Numbered from the stretch's first letter, positions 34,788 to 47,274 are shown. The stretch is DNA of 64,000 bases from Rhododendron vialii (GCF_030253575.1 NC_080568.1:4997501-5061500), one strand, 5' to 3'. Notes: a model not told the origin generated them from the sequence alone. Translations and numbers: made by a program.

Positions 34788-37700
34788 ACCAAGGTACTTG
34801 ACTGAAAGCTGTCCCTCAGAAATGCCAAGCAACTCAACCAGAGACTGTCTAAAAGTAGTAGACACTCCAGAAAAGAAAATTGAACTCTTGAGCAAGTTAG
34901 GTTGGAGACCTGAAAACTGATGGAATTCCTTAAGGGTATTCATAATAACCCTCAAGGACCCTTCATGAGCACTACAAAGCACAAACAAATCATCAGCGAA
35001 CATAGCATGAGAAATCCCCAATTCCTGACATTTGGGATGGTATTTGAAGTCACCATTTTCTATGTTGAACTGAAGGAGAGAAGAGAAAGCTTCCATGACA
35101 AGAAGAAAACGATAGAGGGATATTGGATCCCCCTGTCTAAGCCCTTTAGCTACAGGAAAATACCCAACTAACCCTCCATTCAGCATCACTGAGTACATAG
35201 GAGTAGTCACACAAGCTTTGACCCACCCAATGAACATACTTGGAAAACCCATAACATCCATGGTGTCCAACAAGAAGTCCCAATCTACCGAATCATACTC
35301 CTTCATAAGGTCTATCTTAATAGCACACCTAGGAGATCCTATATCTCTGTGGTAGTTCTTGATCAATTCATGCACTAGAAGAACATTATCAACTATACTC
35401 CTCCCTTTAATGAAAGCAGATTGTGTTGGACCAATAACCAAAGGTAAAACAGACTGCATCCTATTTGCAAGAATTTTGTCATAACTTTGTAAACCACATT
35501 GCAGCAAGCAATAGGTCTGAAGTCCTTAACCATAGAAGGGTTTGCAATCTTATGAACCAAGGTAAGAACGGTAGAGTTCCACTCTTGAAGAATAAAACCT
35601 TTATGAAAGAAGTGCTGAACAGCCTCAATCAAGTCCAGGCCAACAATCTCCCAATTTCGTTGAAAAAAACTTGAGTAAAACCCATCGGGCCCTGGGGCTT
35701 TATCACCCTTTATAGCTTTAAGAGCAGCAACTGTGTTCTTCTCAGCCAACACAGGTTTCTCAAGTCCCTCATGCATATGAACTGGCACTTTCCTTCTGAT
35801 AACTTCCTGTAAAGAAGCTCTAGCATCCTGTCGTTGTGAGAACTTAGTACCAAGTAACCCTTTGTAGAATTGAATGATTTCTTGCTGAACCTCCTCTGGC
35901 TTATCCAACCGAAGACCGTCAACAGTAACCAAACTTAAAATCTTGTTCCTTGCTTTATTTAGAACTGACCTTGTGGTGAAAGAACTTAGTATTGTGATCC
36001 CCAAGTGCAAGCCAATTAACTCTAGACTTCTGCTTTTTAAAGGACTCCTCAGCTGCACTCAGCTCCATGAAAACCCTGACAGCTTCCTTTTCCCTCTCCA
36101 TAAAACTGTCATTACCCAGATTTTGAACGCACAGATTCTGCTAACTTTCCATATGAGTTCTAGCCTCCATAACCCTACCTGAGATGTTGGAAAAGCATTG
36201 AGAATTCAGATCTTTTAAAACAGGTTTCAACTGTCTGAGTTTCAGAGAAAGCCTAAGCATAGGAGAACCAGTCATAGGGAGTAACCAAGAATTCTGGACC
36301 AGCTCCTTAAACTGATGATGTTTCATCCAAAAGTTAAAAAATCAAAAAGGCTTTTTGCAAGCAACTTCCTTGAAGACAGTAACCAACAAAGAGCATTGAT
36401 CAGAGATACCTGGCACATGAGCAAGAGCCTCAGATTCAGGAAACATATCCAGCCAGTCCCTATTAACCAAAACCCTATCAATTCTACTCATATTAGCCCC
36501 ACCACCACCTCTTTTGTTAGACCAGGTAAACCAACAACCCCTGGCAGCCAACTCCATATTACTGTCAATCAAACATTGAGTAAACTCCCCAGTAGCAGAA
36601 CTATCAAAATCACCAACCCTCTCAGAACTTCTAAGAGCCACATTAAAGTCTCCCAATTGAATCCAAGGAGAGTCACCAATAACAGAAAAAAAGAAATCTC
36701 ATTGCAGAGCAAAGTGATCTCCTACAAACCATAGAATTAGCACCATAGACAACAGATGCATAAAACACTCTCCGAGAACTCAAACAGGTTACTTTCACAC
36801 AGATCAATTGGTCAGAAGACTCAGAACTATACACCAAAGAAACATCCAAGCAACAAGGGTCCCATCCCAAGACAATCCTGGCTACATGACTACATCATTA
36901 TTACCAGAATTATTCAAATAGTTCCATGAACAAGGAAAACATCTACTACATATGGCAGCAAGATTATCTTTCCTAACCTTAGCTTCCAAGACACCACAGA
37001 GCCCCAATCTCTGAGAAACAATAAGAGAACGTACCTCCTTCTGCTTCAAGGGGTTATTCAGACCCCTCGCCCTTCCTTTAGAAGGATCTCTCCCCCCACC
37101 TTTTCCTTTAGCCTTCTTACCAGCACCTGCAATCGGAGTGGCGTTAGACTGAGACCCATCAGGAAAATCTGGCCCAATTCCATAAGAATTCAGCCCAATT
37201 TCAGATGTTAACGTAGCACCTTGAACAGAAGCTTCATCTGGTAGAGTAACAACCACTTCAATAGGTACACCCTCAACATTAAGCCCCAAGGCATCCAACA
37301 CAGCAAACCTGCTAGGTTCAGAAATTTCCTTCTCAACAGAATACCTTTTACCAAGAGGCCTCGCATTCCCAGGAATATCTGGCTCACTCTGAATAGGAAC
37401 AGAACTCACCCCATCCACCAATTTTAGACCAGAAAAACTTTCCCCATTCACAGGTAGCACATTTATAGGAAGTTGCATGCCAGCAGTGGGTGCGCTTGTA
37501 GAAGCTTGTGCAGCCTGGAGAGATGCAGAACCCCCCAAACCAGAACGAGCTTCCCTTTGTACAATAAGCCCGACCTGCCATTCATTGTCCTGGACAGTCT
37601 TGCCCTGAGCACCATCCACAGCTCCATTATCCTGCTTTTTATCCTTCACTTTAGATGGACAAGTAGTCTCATTATGACCAAAAACTTGGCATACAGAGCA

Positions 37701-38620
37701 CATTTGAGGCTTCCGAGGGTACTGAATTCTAATCACCACCGCATCTCCATTAGCATATTTCAAATCAATAGATTCAGGTAGAGGGGAAGAACAATCCACC
37801 TCCACACAAATCTTGGCGTAGCTTAGCCTTCGCCCTGACTCTGTCATTTGATCAGCATACAAGGGATGCCCAACCGAGCTAGCTATGTGACTAAGCCTAG
37901 GTCCTGTCCACCTTTCCAGTGGTACATTAAAAAAATGAACCCGAAGAGGAATTTTGGATAGCTGCTCCTTTTCCTATATCAGGCGAGGATGTCACATTTT
38001 GAGAATAAGCAGGAGTAGCAGCCCCACCAGCACCTCCTGAGACAATAGTGCTCCAAGATGACCCAGCCATTTGTTGCAAACGACCAGCTCCATCATTGTT
38101 CTGGCCAGCAGTAGGAGACGTAGTAGCACAAGGTGGCAAATGATCACGATGAGGAACCATAACCTGTTCCAACAGACCTACAATATTACCAGAAGGACAA
38201 GGGTTCACAATCGGAGACGCCCTAGATACCGGGGAAACCCTAGGTTCACCAATGCCACCAGAATTCAAACCTACAGGTGAATTATACATAGGCAAGACAG
38301 GTGCAGTAAATGGAGAAGAAGAAATAAGATCTAGGTTAACCACCATATCCCCCACACGTGGAGCTAGACGAAGTACCTCCACGATCATATTAGAAACCAG
38401 AATACCAGAATCCATGAATAGAGAACACGACAAATGGAGAGAAGGGAGATCGAGTACCAAAGAAGATCGAAGATCAGTAGCAAGGACCATATCGAGCGAG
38501 GAGAATCACCAAGATGCATCCCGCCAAATCGCCATACCTCTCTCTTTCTCTCTCCTATTGATCGCGGTTGTTCAAAGAATGCACGGAGGAAAGAATTAGT
38601 GATCTTGATTTTGCCTAAAG

Positions 38621-39919
38621 TGAAATTTAACTGAACTCTTGTCATCAGCATTGCTTTGATAGTTATGTTTTAGTTATTTGATTTGAGCCCGGGAAACAGG
38701 GGACTAAAAAGTCCAAATCACTGAATCACCTGCCAAATCAATTTTTCAGTGCAATCACCTCCTGTCTGCACCTGGGGATTGACTTGGTTCTGTGGGTTCT
38801 CTTACGCCTATTTTGTGTTCGTCTGTGCGACCACCTTGCTTCATGTGCACTGTCTATTCTCTGTAATATAGGACTGGTGTTTGACAACAGCTCCTGTTGA
38901 ACCACTCTTGTCTAGTCTGTACAATTGACCAACCTTCTCTCCTTGTAGCCCTGGACCAAGGTTGTCAAATTGTGCATCAAAAAATGGTTCTTTTCTGAAT
39001 CGTTAAGTCAAATCGCACCGATTCGGTCATGATTTCTATAATACATGGGAACATATGTTTATTGATTAGGGTAGCGAAAATATATACTATAAGTGAAAGT
39101 TTTAGATATAAATCAATAAAAAGCTTGTTCTAAATTTGATAATAAGGTGGAATAATAGGTAAGCACTTCTATTGCAACTTGCAAGATATGTGGATTCGTG
39201 AATCCTGCTTACGGTCCTTTTTTGTGAAATAAAAATACAAAACAAACCCTTAGAAGGTCTGTAGGGCAATTGTATTCCATTTCTTCGATGTACTCTTGTA
39301 ATAAATCTCCCTTTATTATTACCCATAATACCTAGAAGGAGAGAAACATACTTTTGAGACTACGTATGGAGAAGCTATACAATAGAATGATATAACAATA
39401 CAGAATACCATAGACTAGTGAACTAGCGACCAAATCGGAGCTATGACTACTCATCCTTCATCCTTAAGTTGATGAGTGCCATAAGAGATGCCATAAGCTC
39501 TTTGAGGAGGGTGAAGGATAACAATGAGAACAGGGTGCTATGTTAAGTTTGGGGTGTTTCCTACAGCGTATTGATTCTTCCTTGATTATGCTTATGAACC
39601 GGTGTCTTTTTTGGTTTTAGTTTTGCTTCACTCATGATTTCGCTTGTGAAAGCTATTGTTTTCTGTCTTGGAGATGGTTTGTTAGTTGTGTATGTTGTTT
39701 CTGATTTTGCGTAGCATGTTGGCTGATGACTGTGTCAGGGGTATGCCATGTGCTTTTGTTTTCTTGTTTGGGCATAAAATGAATTGAGTATCTACCGGGA
39801 AAAAAAGAAGTCTAGTATGCAAAAGCAGCAAACCAATTGACGAATTGTGCACACTACTCTGTAATCTCTTTTTAGAGCTTGCTTTGCCCTGATATTTCCT
39901 TTTTTTTTTGTTCTGCAAG
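38621..39919. other. Spacer between LINE and F-box gene
   Basis: No EMC3 exon and no transposon end recognised. If the F-box gene has an upstream coding exon, it should lie here or earlier; I could not pick it out. A T-run and TTCTGCAAG just before 39920 look like a splice acceptor. Confidence 0.4.
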
Positions 39920-41167
39920 GATCAATGGTTGGCAAGTAGCAGCTGGTATCTTCTTCCTGAAGATCTAGTGATTGATCAGATCCTCTCGAGATTGCCCGTC
40001 AAATCTCTAATGCGATTCAAGAGTGTTTGTAAAAGATGGCATTCTCTTCCTACAAACCCTAGCTTTATTGCCTCACATCTCAAACATAGAAATACTCCTA
40101 ATACGCTGGCCAGTTGGAATGGTGACAATGGTCTCATAGTTGGGCATGAAGGCTTTCACTTATTCACAGTATGTTCTCTCAAATTTGCCTTCCAACCTGT
40201 GAATCTTAATTTTGGGTTTGACAGGAAACCAGATTTAGTTTTGGGTCCTTGTGATGGCGTGTTTTGTCTACATTGGAGGCCTATTGAGTTTTTTTCACAT
40301 GGACCTCTTGTTGAGCGGCTACCAATTATTGCACTGTGGAACCCTGCAACTAGGGCATTTAGCATTCTCCCCATGTCCAATTTTGACTTCCCACCATATA
40401 AGAAGGTGTATTCTTGCCTGGTTGGGTTTGGCTTTGATCTCACAGCTAAAAGTATCAAGGTGGTTAAAGTTGTAAATTTCCGCGGGGTTGAAGCGTACCA
40501 ATATGTTTACATTAATTATGCTGAAGTTTACGACTTAAGCTCTGGTTTTTGGAGAGTTCTCCCCGTGGATGATACTGTCCAAAAGGTTTCTGTTCACGAT
40601 GTTCCAACCCACGGCATGTACAACAACAACGATGGTGTTTTTCATTGGCACTCAGTGCGCAGGTTTCGTGGAATCGGTGTGCCTTACATTCACCTAGTTC
40701 TTTCGTTTGACATAAGTCGGGAGTTGTTCCATGTGACACTGATGCCAGAGAAGTTCAACGCATTAATTTCGAGTCGCCGTAACAGATTTAAGGTTTGTCA
40801 CTTCTCACTGCTTAGGGACTCCCTTGCGGTAAATTTATCTTTCGCCAAGGAAGGCCACAAAATAGTTGAACTATGGGTGATGAAGGACTTCTGCCGTGTG
40901 GTTGAGGCTGGGCAATCCTTCTCCTCATACAGTTGGTCACATGAATTGACTGTGGAGCAGCTATGTTCCGAAGCATGTGTCACAACGGGTTTCTGGAATA
41001 AAAATGAGCTTCTGCTGTGGAAAATAGACCGGCAGCTGAGATATACCCCATTCTTGTATGACATTGTTGCCAAACAGGCTAGGGATTTGCGTGAGCTGAA
41101 TTTCCTATACAAAGAGAGCCTAGTTTCAGTTAAGGGAGGCTGTGGAAATGACTCCATTCCGTATTGA
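39920..41167 (+). CDS. F-box protein, FBA/kelch-associated type (start not in this exon)
   Basis: An open frame of 415 codons ends at TGA after NDSIPY. It begins with the F-box itself (LPEDLVIDQILSRLPVKSLM and FKSVCKRWHSL), followed by an F-box-associated region (LGPCDGVFCL, ALWNPATRAF, YDLSSGFWR, GVFHW, SFDISRELF). Such proteins give substrate choice to SCF ubiquitin ligases. No in-frame ATG precedes the F-box: a TGA lies at 39890-39892, and the first ATG (40010) would cut the F-box in half. A polypyrimidine run and CAAG at 39901-39919 look like a 3' splice site, so I start the exon at 39920 and expect the ATG in an exon upstream; otherwise the gene has lost its start. The body is intact. 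Confidence 0.85.
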   Translation, partial: DQWLASSSWYLLPEDLVIDQILSRLPVKSLMRFKSVCKRWHSLPTNPSFIASHLKHRNTPNTLASWNGDNGLIVGHEGFHLFTVCSLKFAFQPVNLNFGFDRKPDLVLGPCDGVFCLHWRPIEFFSHGPLVERLPIIALWNPATRAFSILPMSNFDFPPYKKVYSCLVGFGFDLTAKSIKVVKVVNFRGVEAYQYVYINYAEVYDLSSGFWRVLPVDDTVQKVSVHDVPTHGMYNNNDGVFHWHSVRRFRGIGVPYIHLVLSFDISRELFHVTLMPEKFNALISSRRNRFKVCHFSLLRDSLAVNLSFAKEGHKIVELWVMKDFCRVVEAGQSFSSYSWSHELTVEQLCSEACVTTGFWNKNELLLWKIDRQLRYTPFLYDIVAKQARDLRELNFLYKESLVSVKGGCGNDSIPY

Positions 41168-43062
41168 GTATCAATTTACGTATAAATGACATCGGTGTTC
41201 TTTGGTTTTCTTTCATTTGGCGAAGCACAGTTGTGGCTGTAATGTTCATTATTTATGGCACTGCTAGTGAGAGGGCTCTACATTGTTCAATACTCGATGT
41301 TTTAACATTATTTGGTATTTGGTGTCTGTAATTTTTTGGATTATTTCAGTGAAAATGATGTTGAAGTTAAACATTTGCCTAAAATTATTTGTATTTTCAT
41401 GTAGGTGTAGGTGTCATGCTGTAAGTTACTGTCACTGTGAACTGTATTGAACTTTTGCTGGAAATTTGGTATATTTGTTCGCTGTTGGTCATTTGAAATT
41501 CTTTAGTACACTAGTTTTGGCCCATCATTTTCATTCATTAGCTTTGTCCCAGTTGGTCAGGGTATCTTCAAAGGCTTTACCAAAATTGGATAAACAAATT
41601 ACCACCTTATTTTTGATTATTCATTTGAGGGGTTGCTGAAGACTAACAATGTAAAGTTACACAATAATTCGTAATTAAAATCCCGGTTATAGTAGCGGGA
41701 GAGTTGAAAATAAATGTGAGTGAGTGGGACATTGATAATGATGGAAGGAGAGAGAGAAAAGGAGAGTGGTTCCAAAGAAAAAATGTTGCTAGTTTTTGTT
41801 AGGAAATTGATTCACACACCCATTTTTACATTTCACACTTCTTCTTTTTTTTGTTTTTATCCACTTGAATTTACTATATTGGCCTTTATTGTATACATTT
41901 TTTCACATATTCAAAGATAATATTGTAAATTCATGTGGATAAAAACAAAAAAAAGAGAGTGGATGGTTACAACAAGAGAAGTGTGGAAATCATCTTCCTT
42001 TTGTTATCTAAAGGCTAAAACTTTGATTACTGGTTAAAGGGTTGCTAAGTTTGATTTTTTCATTGTGAACTATATTTTAGTCTAACACTATTAACTTTAA
42101 AAAAAGAAGAAGGGAGTTTTGGTCATGACATTGGAGACACTTTTAAGAGAGTTTTTGGGCCAGCTCCCCTCCCATATGATGATTCATCAGTGTTTGCTCA
42201 TGCGGTACAAGATGGACACACCAACTTTGATCTCCATTTTGTTCGTCTCACTTTTACTTTAATTTTATGCTAAATTCATTCATCCAGTGCTTAGCAAAAA
42301 AGAAAATATGAAAAAGAAAAGACTAGAAAAATTGAGTCAACCATAGTGGCCGTGGGTCCTCATATCAGGCTTGTGAGATTTATGGCCTGGAGATCCCGCC
42401 CAATGTAGGCCCAACTTAAGATCTGCCGAAAGGAAAAGTCGAGATTCAGTTAACCAAGACCCAATTTTCGTCGTTGTGTTGTGTAGAATGTCAGATCAAT
42501 GGACTACCTTGGTGCAAACGCTCCCAAGGAGAGAGCAAAGTATAAACCATCATGAATCACACACGAGAACAAAATTGAAAGCAATCGAAAAAACAAGACA
42601 TGCCATATACTTGGTTCCGACCCAAACATATCCTACTTGGTTCCGACTTAAACAAATCATACTTGGTTGCAACAGAACATTTTGTTCGGAATCAGGTAGC
42701 ATAGCAGAGGATCAAAAAATAAAAAAAAGGTAGCATAGCTCATTTGCTACAAAACCCATGCTAATCTACCAGCCTCATCACTCATGAATCAGGATCAGAA
42801 CAATAGAGAGGCTTTTGATGAGTTAACAGATCATGATTGCATTGGAGTTGAATGTATAGAACTCATTCTCAACAACACAACAGGCAAACAGTAACTAAAG
42901 AAATTAGACTATTCCCGAGCATTAAGATAGATGTTACTACTAATGCTTAAATCATTCTCAACCACCAGAAGCCGAAGTCGCCAAGTCTTTAGAAACTAAA
43001 CCAAATCTACCTCACATTCTCATAAACTCCTTGAAACATATAGTAAAGCTAGTCAATTACTA
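41168..43062. other. 3' flank of the F-box gene and spacer
   Basis: Probable 3' UTR to about 41400. Partial, divergent pieces of the GAGCATCC MITE family appear near 41580-41650 and 42010-42090. No other gene is seen. Confidence 0.45.
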
Positions 43063-43063
43063 C

Positions 43064-43732
43064 TAGGGGTGGCAAACGGACGGGTTTGGGTCAAATTAGG
43101 TAAGTTGTTAATGGGTTGAGTCTTTAATAGGTCATTGACCCATTTAGACCCATTAACTATGAGTCTAATTACCCATACCCAACCCATTTATTTTAAAGCA
43201 AACCCGACCCGCCCATTAACTCAATTACATATATACTAAAAATTATGATCGAAAAATTAGAAAAGTAAAAAAAAATTATGATCGAAACTCATAAATTTTT
43301 TCAAAAAGACGAGAATAAGTAATTTTTTTTGTCTTATTGATTTTTTTTTGTCTTTATTCAAAAAATTATAAGTTTCGATCAAATTTTTTTATTTTTCCGA
43401 TTCCTCTCATCAAAACAAATTAATAAGTCACAAAAATATGACACAAAACAAAAAAAATTTGAATAAGGACAAAAAAATAAGTCAATTTTTTAATCTAAAC
43501 CCTTTGCGGGACTACCATAAGAGAAATTTATTCACAGCGGAGCACAATTTCACGGGTCCATTCGCGCAATTAATGGATGAGATGTGTTTTCAATTTTGAC
43601 TGGTCAAAATAATTGTTACCGGTCACAATTGATTTTTATTTCGAACCATTCAAAATATTTTTGGACGCGTGTGATTTAGCACAAAACAATTGAATAAAAA
43701 AGAAGGAGAAGGCCATGTTCCTGGGGGTTGGG

Positions 43733-43769
<37 letters not shown>

Positions 43770-44023
43770 CGGGGGACACACAGAGAGAGAGAAAGGGGGG
43801 GCCGTACTCCTCCACTTCCCAATTGCAAAAGAAACCAATTAAGAGACGAAATTTGGTGGGTTACTTTCATTGCCCATTGGGTCATTTAAGTTGACCCAAT
43901 TGATGCCCAATTATGACCCAACTAATAATGGGTTAGCTGGGTTTGAACCCATTCTTACCCAACTAATAAATGGGTTGGGTCTATTTTCTAGTTGATGGGT
44001 CTGGGTTCAATTTGCCACCCCTA
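43064..44023. mobile_element. hAT-like MITE (left arm copy)
   Basis: Ends TAGGGGTGGCAAAC and TTTGCCACCCCTA, with many GGGT/ACCC words between (AACCCGACCC, TTGGGTC). It is non-coding. A GA array with poly-G (43735-43770) lies inside. No target duplication on the outer side. Confidence 0.85.
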
Positions 44024-44089
44024 AAAAAAACATCAAAAAAAAAATCTAGAAATATGAAAACTCAAAACTAGGGTTTCAGCTTGATCGTT

Positions 44090-44515
44090 TCTCCCAGCGC
44101 TCATCCAGCAAAACCCATGGAACAGCTATGGTAATCTCTCTCTCTCTCTCTCTCTCTCCCTACGAGTTTATAGTCTGTGGCAGGAGAGGAATAATTGCAT
44201 CTTTGGTGGAATAACCAGAGGAATGATCAAGTGACCGATAAGATGAAATTGTGTCTGGTATAAGGGACTTCCTCAGCTCTAGGAGGAATGTAAAGAATTC
44301 TTCTCCAAATATGTGCAGATTGGAGGCTTTCCAATAGGATCTTTGGATATGTATAGATAGGGATTTTGCTTCTTGTAGCTGTAGCTGTTCTGCTTTTAGC
44401 TATTGTTAGCTCCTTTTTGTTTCTGTAAGGGATGTCTTCCCTGAACCTTGTTATGATTGGTTGAGCTTTATAATATCTTGCACTTACCGGAAAAAAAAGA
44501 TTTCCATAACTGTGT
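44090..44515 (+). pseudogene. LINE 3' end in palindrome left arm
   Basis: After the CT array a frame reads SLWQERNNCIFGGITRGMIK, the end of the zf-RVT/helical region of L1-type LINEs. It is followed by a 3' UTR ending ATAATATCTTGCACTTACCG plus an A-run at 44491, a usual plant LINE 3' end. The inverted copy lies at 44885-45270. Confidence 0.75.
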
Positions 44516-45224
44516 TTTTTCTTTCAAAATTAGTTTACAGTTGGATCTATAATATGTTTAAAGCAATAGCTATAATTGTGTTTTTTATTTTTTGTTTTCA
44601 GGAGCAGATTGCGTTTTCTCGTAATTGCTATTGCTTTTCTGGTTGCTCTTGATCTGGTGGATGGGCAAGTGCACTCCTATGTGGGCACCCATTGCAACGC
44701 CAATCCATAGGAGTGCACTAGCCCATCCACCAGATCAAGAGCAACCAGAAAAGCAATAGCAATTACGAGAAAACGCAATCTGCTCCTGAAAATAAAAAAT
44801 AAAAAACACAATTATAGCTATTGCTTCAAACATATTATAGATCCAACTGTAAACTAATTTTGAAAGAAAAAACACAGTTATAGCAATCTTTTTTTCCCGG
44901 TAAGTGCAAGATATTATAAAGCTCAACCAATCATAACAAGGTTCAGGGAAGACATCCCTTACAGAAACAAAAGGAACTAACAATAGCTAAAAGCAGAATA
45001 GCTACAACTACAAGAAGCAAAATCCCTATCTATACATATCCAAAGATCCTATTGGAAAGCCTCCAATCTGCACATATTTGGAGAAGAATTCTTTACATTC
45101 CTCCTAGAGCTGAGGAAGTCCCTTATACCAGACACAATTTCATCTCATCGGTCACTTGATCATTCCTCTGGTTATTCCACCAAAGATGCAATTATTCCTC
45201 TCCTGCCACAGACTATAAACTCGT

Positions 45225-45266
<42 letters not shown>

Positions 45267-45376
45267 CCATAGCTGTTCCATGGGTTTTGCTGGATGAGCG
45301 CTGGGAGAAACGATCAAGCTGAAACCCTAGTTTTGAGTTTTCATATTTCTAGATTTTTTTTTTTGATGTTTTTTTT

Positions 45377-46266
45377 TAGGGGTGGCAAATTGAAGACAGA
45401 CCCATTAACAAACCCAGACCCATCAACTAGAAAATATACCCAACCCATATATTAGTTGGGTAAGAATGGGTTCAAACCCAGCTAACCCATTATTAGTTGG
45501 GTCATAATTGGGCATCAATTGGTCTCTTTTGCAATTGGGAAGTGAAGGAGTACGGCCCACCCTCTCTCTCTCTCTCTCTCTCCCCAACCCCCAGGAACAT
45601 GGCCTTCTCCCTCTCTTTTATTCAATTGTTTTGTGCTAAATCACACGCGTCCAAAAATATTTTGAATGGTTCGAATTAAAAAACAATTGTGACCGATAAT
45701 AATTATTTTGACCAGTCAAAATTGAAAACACATCTCATCCATTAATTGCGCGAATGGACCAGTGAAATTGTGCTCCGCTGTGAATAAATTTCTCTCATGG
45801 TAGTCCCGCAAAGGGTTTGGATTAAAAAATTGACTTATTTTTTTGTCCTTATTCAAATTTTTTTTGCATTTTTTTTGTTTTTTGTCATATTTTTGTGACT
45901 TATTAATTTGTTTTGATGAGAGGAATCGGAAAAGTAAAAAAATTTGATCGAAACTTATAATTTTTTGAATAAAGACAAAAAAAAATCAATAAGACAAAAA
46001 AATTACTTATTCTCGTCTTTTTGAAAAAATTTATGAGTTTCGATCATAATTTTTTTTTACTTTTCTAATTTTTCGATCATAATTTTTAGTATATATATAA
46101 TTGAGTTAATGGGCGGGTCGGGTTTGCTTTAAAATAAATGGGTCGGGTTGGATATGGGTAATTAGACTCATAGTTAATGGGTCTAAATGGGTCAATGACC
46201 CATTAAAGACCCAACCCATTAACAACTTACCCAATTTGACCCAAACCCGTCCGTTTGCCACCCCTA
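45377..46266. mobile_element. hAT-like MITE (right arm copy) with target duplication
   Basis: Same ends as the left copy. It is flanked by GTTTTTTT at its right (46267-46274) and GTTTTTTTT at its left (45368-45376), fitting an 8 bp hAT duplication. The empty site is seen at about 1790-1800 in palindrome 1 (AATGTTTTTTATCCCTCAAA). This copy is therefore the original insertion, and the left arm copy arose by inverted duplication. Confidence 0.82.
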
Positions 46267-46267
46267 G

Positions 46268-46560
46268 TTTTTTTATACCTCAAACTATCACCTTTTTTTT
46301 CTTCTTAATCCTCGAACTATCAAAACCATCTATTTGGTCCTTAAAACTATTTGGTCCTCAAACTATCACCTTTTTGTTCTTCTTTAAAAAACAAAGAGAA
46401 TAAATTATATACATCGGCGACGTAAATATCTATTTTCTCTAAATCAATTACACATCGTCAAAACAGTGGTCCTAATTAATAGAACAGGGTGACGTGGCGC
46501 AATATAATTGATTTAGAGAAAATAAATGTTTAAACCGGTGGTGTAAATAATTTAATCTCA
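46268..46560. repeat. Segment shared with palindrome 1 core and spacer
   Basis: CTCAAACTATCACC repeats followed by GAGAATAAATTATATACATC and ATCAATTACACATCGTCAAA match 1797-2005, the inner arm and spacer of the first palindrome, in the same order. Confidence 0.85.
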
Positions 46561-46982
46561 AAAACAATAAACATACACAAATTACCGAACATGTTTATTG
46601 TTTTAGTTTTGGAAAAAAAAGAAAGTAAAAACAAAAACAGAAAACATGAACCATGAAACAAAAACGTTACCAAACACCCCCTTAGACTCTCTCCTTGGGT
46701 TTTTAAACTCATCCGTTTTGCATCGAAGTTTAGGTACAAATTTGTGGATAAAAAATGGACTTAATTTTGTTATTACCACGAGCTTATAGGACAACCCTTG
46801 ACATAAGAGTAAATTGATGAAATTATACACAAGATTCATAATGCAGTGGTGTACCAAATTCTTTTTGGAGACGCCAGAATTGGTTACCAATCGAACACAC
46901 TATAATCAGGGGAAAATATTTTCAGGAAAGGGCAGCCAAAAGATCAAGACAATTACCTACCCAAAAAAAAAAAATCAAGACA

Positions 46983-47115
46983 ATTAATATCAAGAAAATA
47001 CATACACAATCAAGAAATTCACAATGGCCATTCTCCACTTGAAACCAAATTAATATCAAGAAAAGACACATAAGATTAAGAAATTCACAGTGGCCATTCT
47101 CCACTTTAAAACAAA
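46983..47115. repeat. Tandem duplication, 66 bp unit
   Basis: Two units start ATTAATATCAAGAAAA (46983 and 47049) and share AAGAAATTCACA and TGGCCATTCTCCACTT. Confidence 0.88.
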
Positions 47116-47274
47116 TTAACATGTATAACTCACATCAACAGTTAGCTCTTGGGAGACAATGGTAGATAAACAAAGATGTATAACAGTTAGCATCAATTCT
47201 AATTCGAAGACAAAGATGGCAAAGGAAATAAACATTCAAGATAAAGAGAAGGAGACAATGGTAGAAAAATCTAT

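Larger units (their letters stand above)
32542..38620 (-). mobile_element. Decayed L1-type LINE in the EMC3 intron
   Basis: On the minus strand: ORF1-like part 38490-36882 with a zinc knuckle CSVCQVFGHNETTC near 37680; endonuclease part (MGDFNVALRSSERVGDF near 36656; SRIDRVLVNRDW); reverse transcriptase with FIKGRSIVDN, GLRQGDPIS and the catalytic FADD near 35005; then zf-RVT pieces to 32682; and a poly-A tail seen as T13 at 32542-32554. Frameshifts and stops break the frame at several places, and much of the DUF4283 domain is missing between 37990 and 37975. No target duplication was found, so the 5' end is approximate. It cannot code for active proteins. Confidence 0.92.
43063..46267. repeat. 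Long inverted repeat 2, about 1.6 kb arms
   Basis: Left arm 43063-44681 (1619 bp) and right arm 44706-46267 (1562 bp) are reverse complements with a spacer of 24 bp; small indels total 57 bp. From outside inward each arm holds a hAT-like MITE, a block with CTAGAAATATGAAAAC and GGGTTTCAGCTTGA, a short ATGGAACAGCTATG-GT segment, a CT array, and the 3' end of a LINE. The left arm ends exactly at the MITE terminus. The right flank (46268-46560) continues with sequence found inside palindrome 1. A transcript would make a hairpin of about 3.2 kb. Confidence 0.96.

Noticed and set aside
43063..46267. Whole palindrome moved as one hAT transposon
   Set aside because: Outer flanks (ATTACTA side and GTTTTTTT side) do not match, so there is no target duplication for the full unit.
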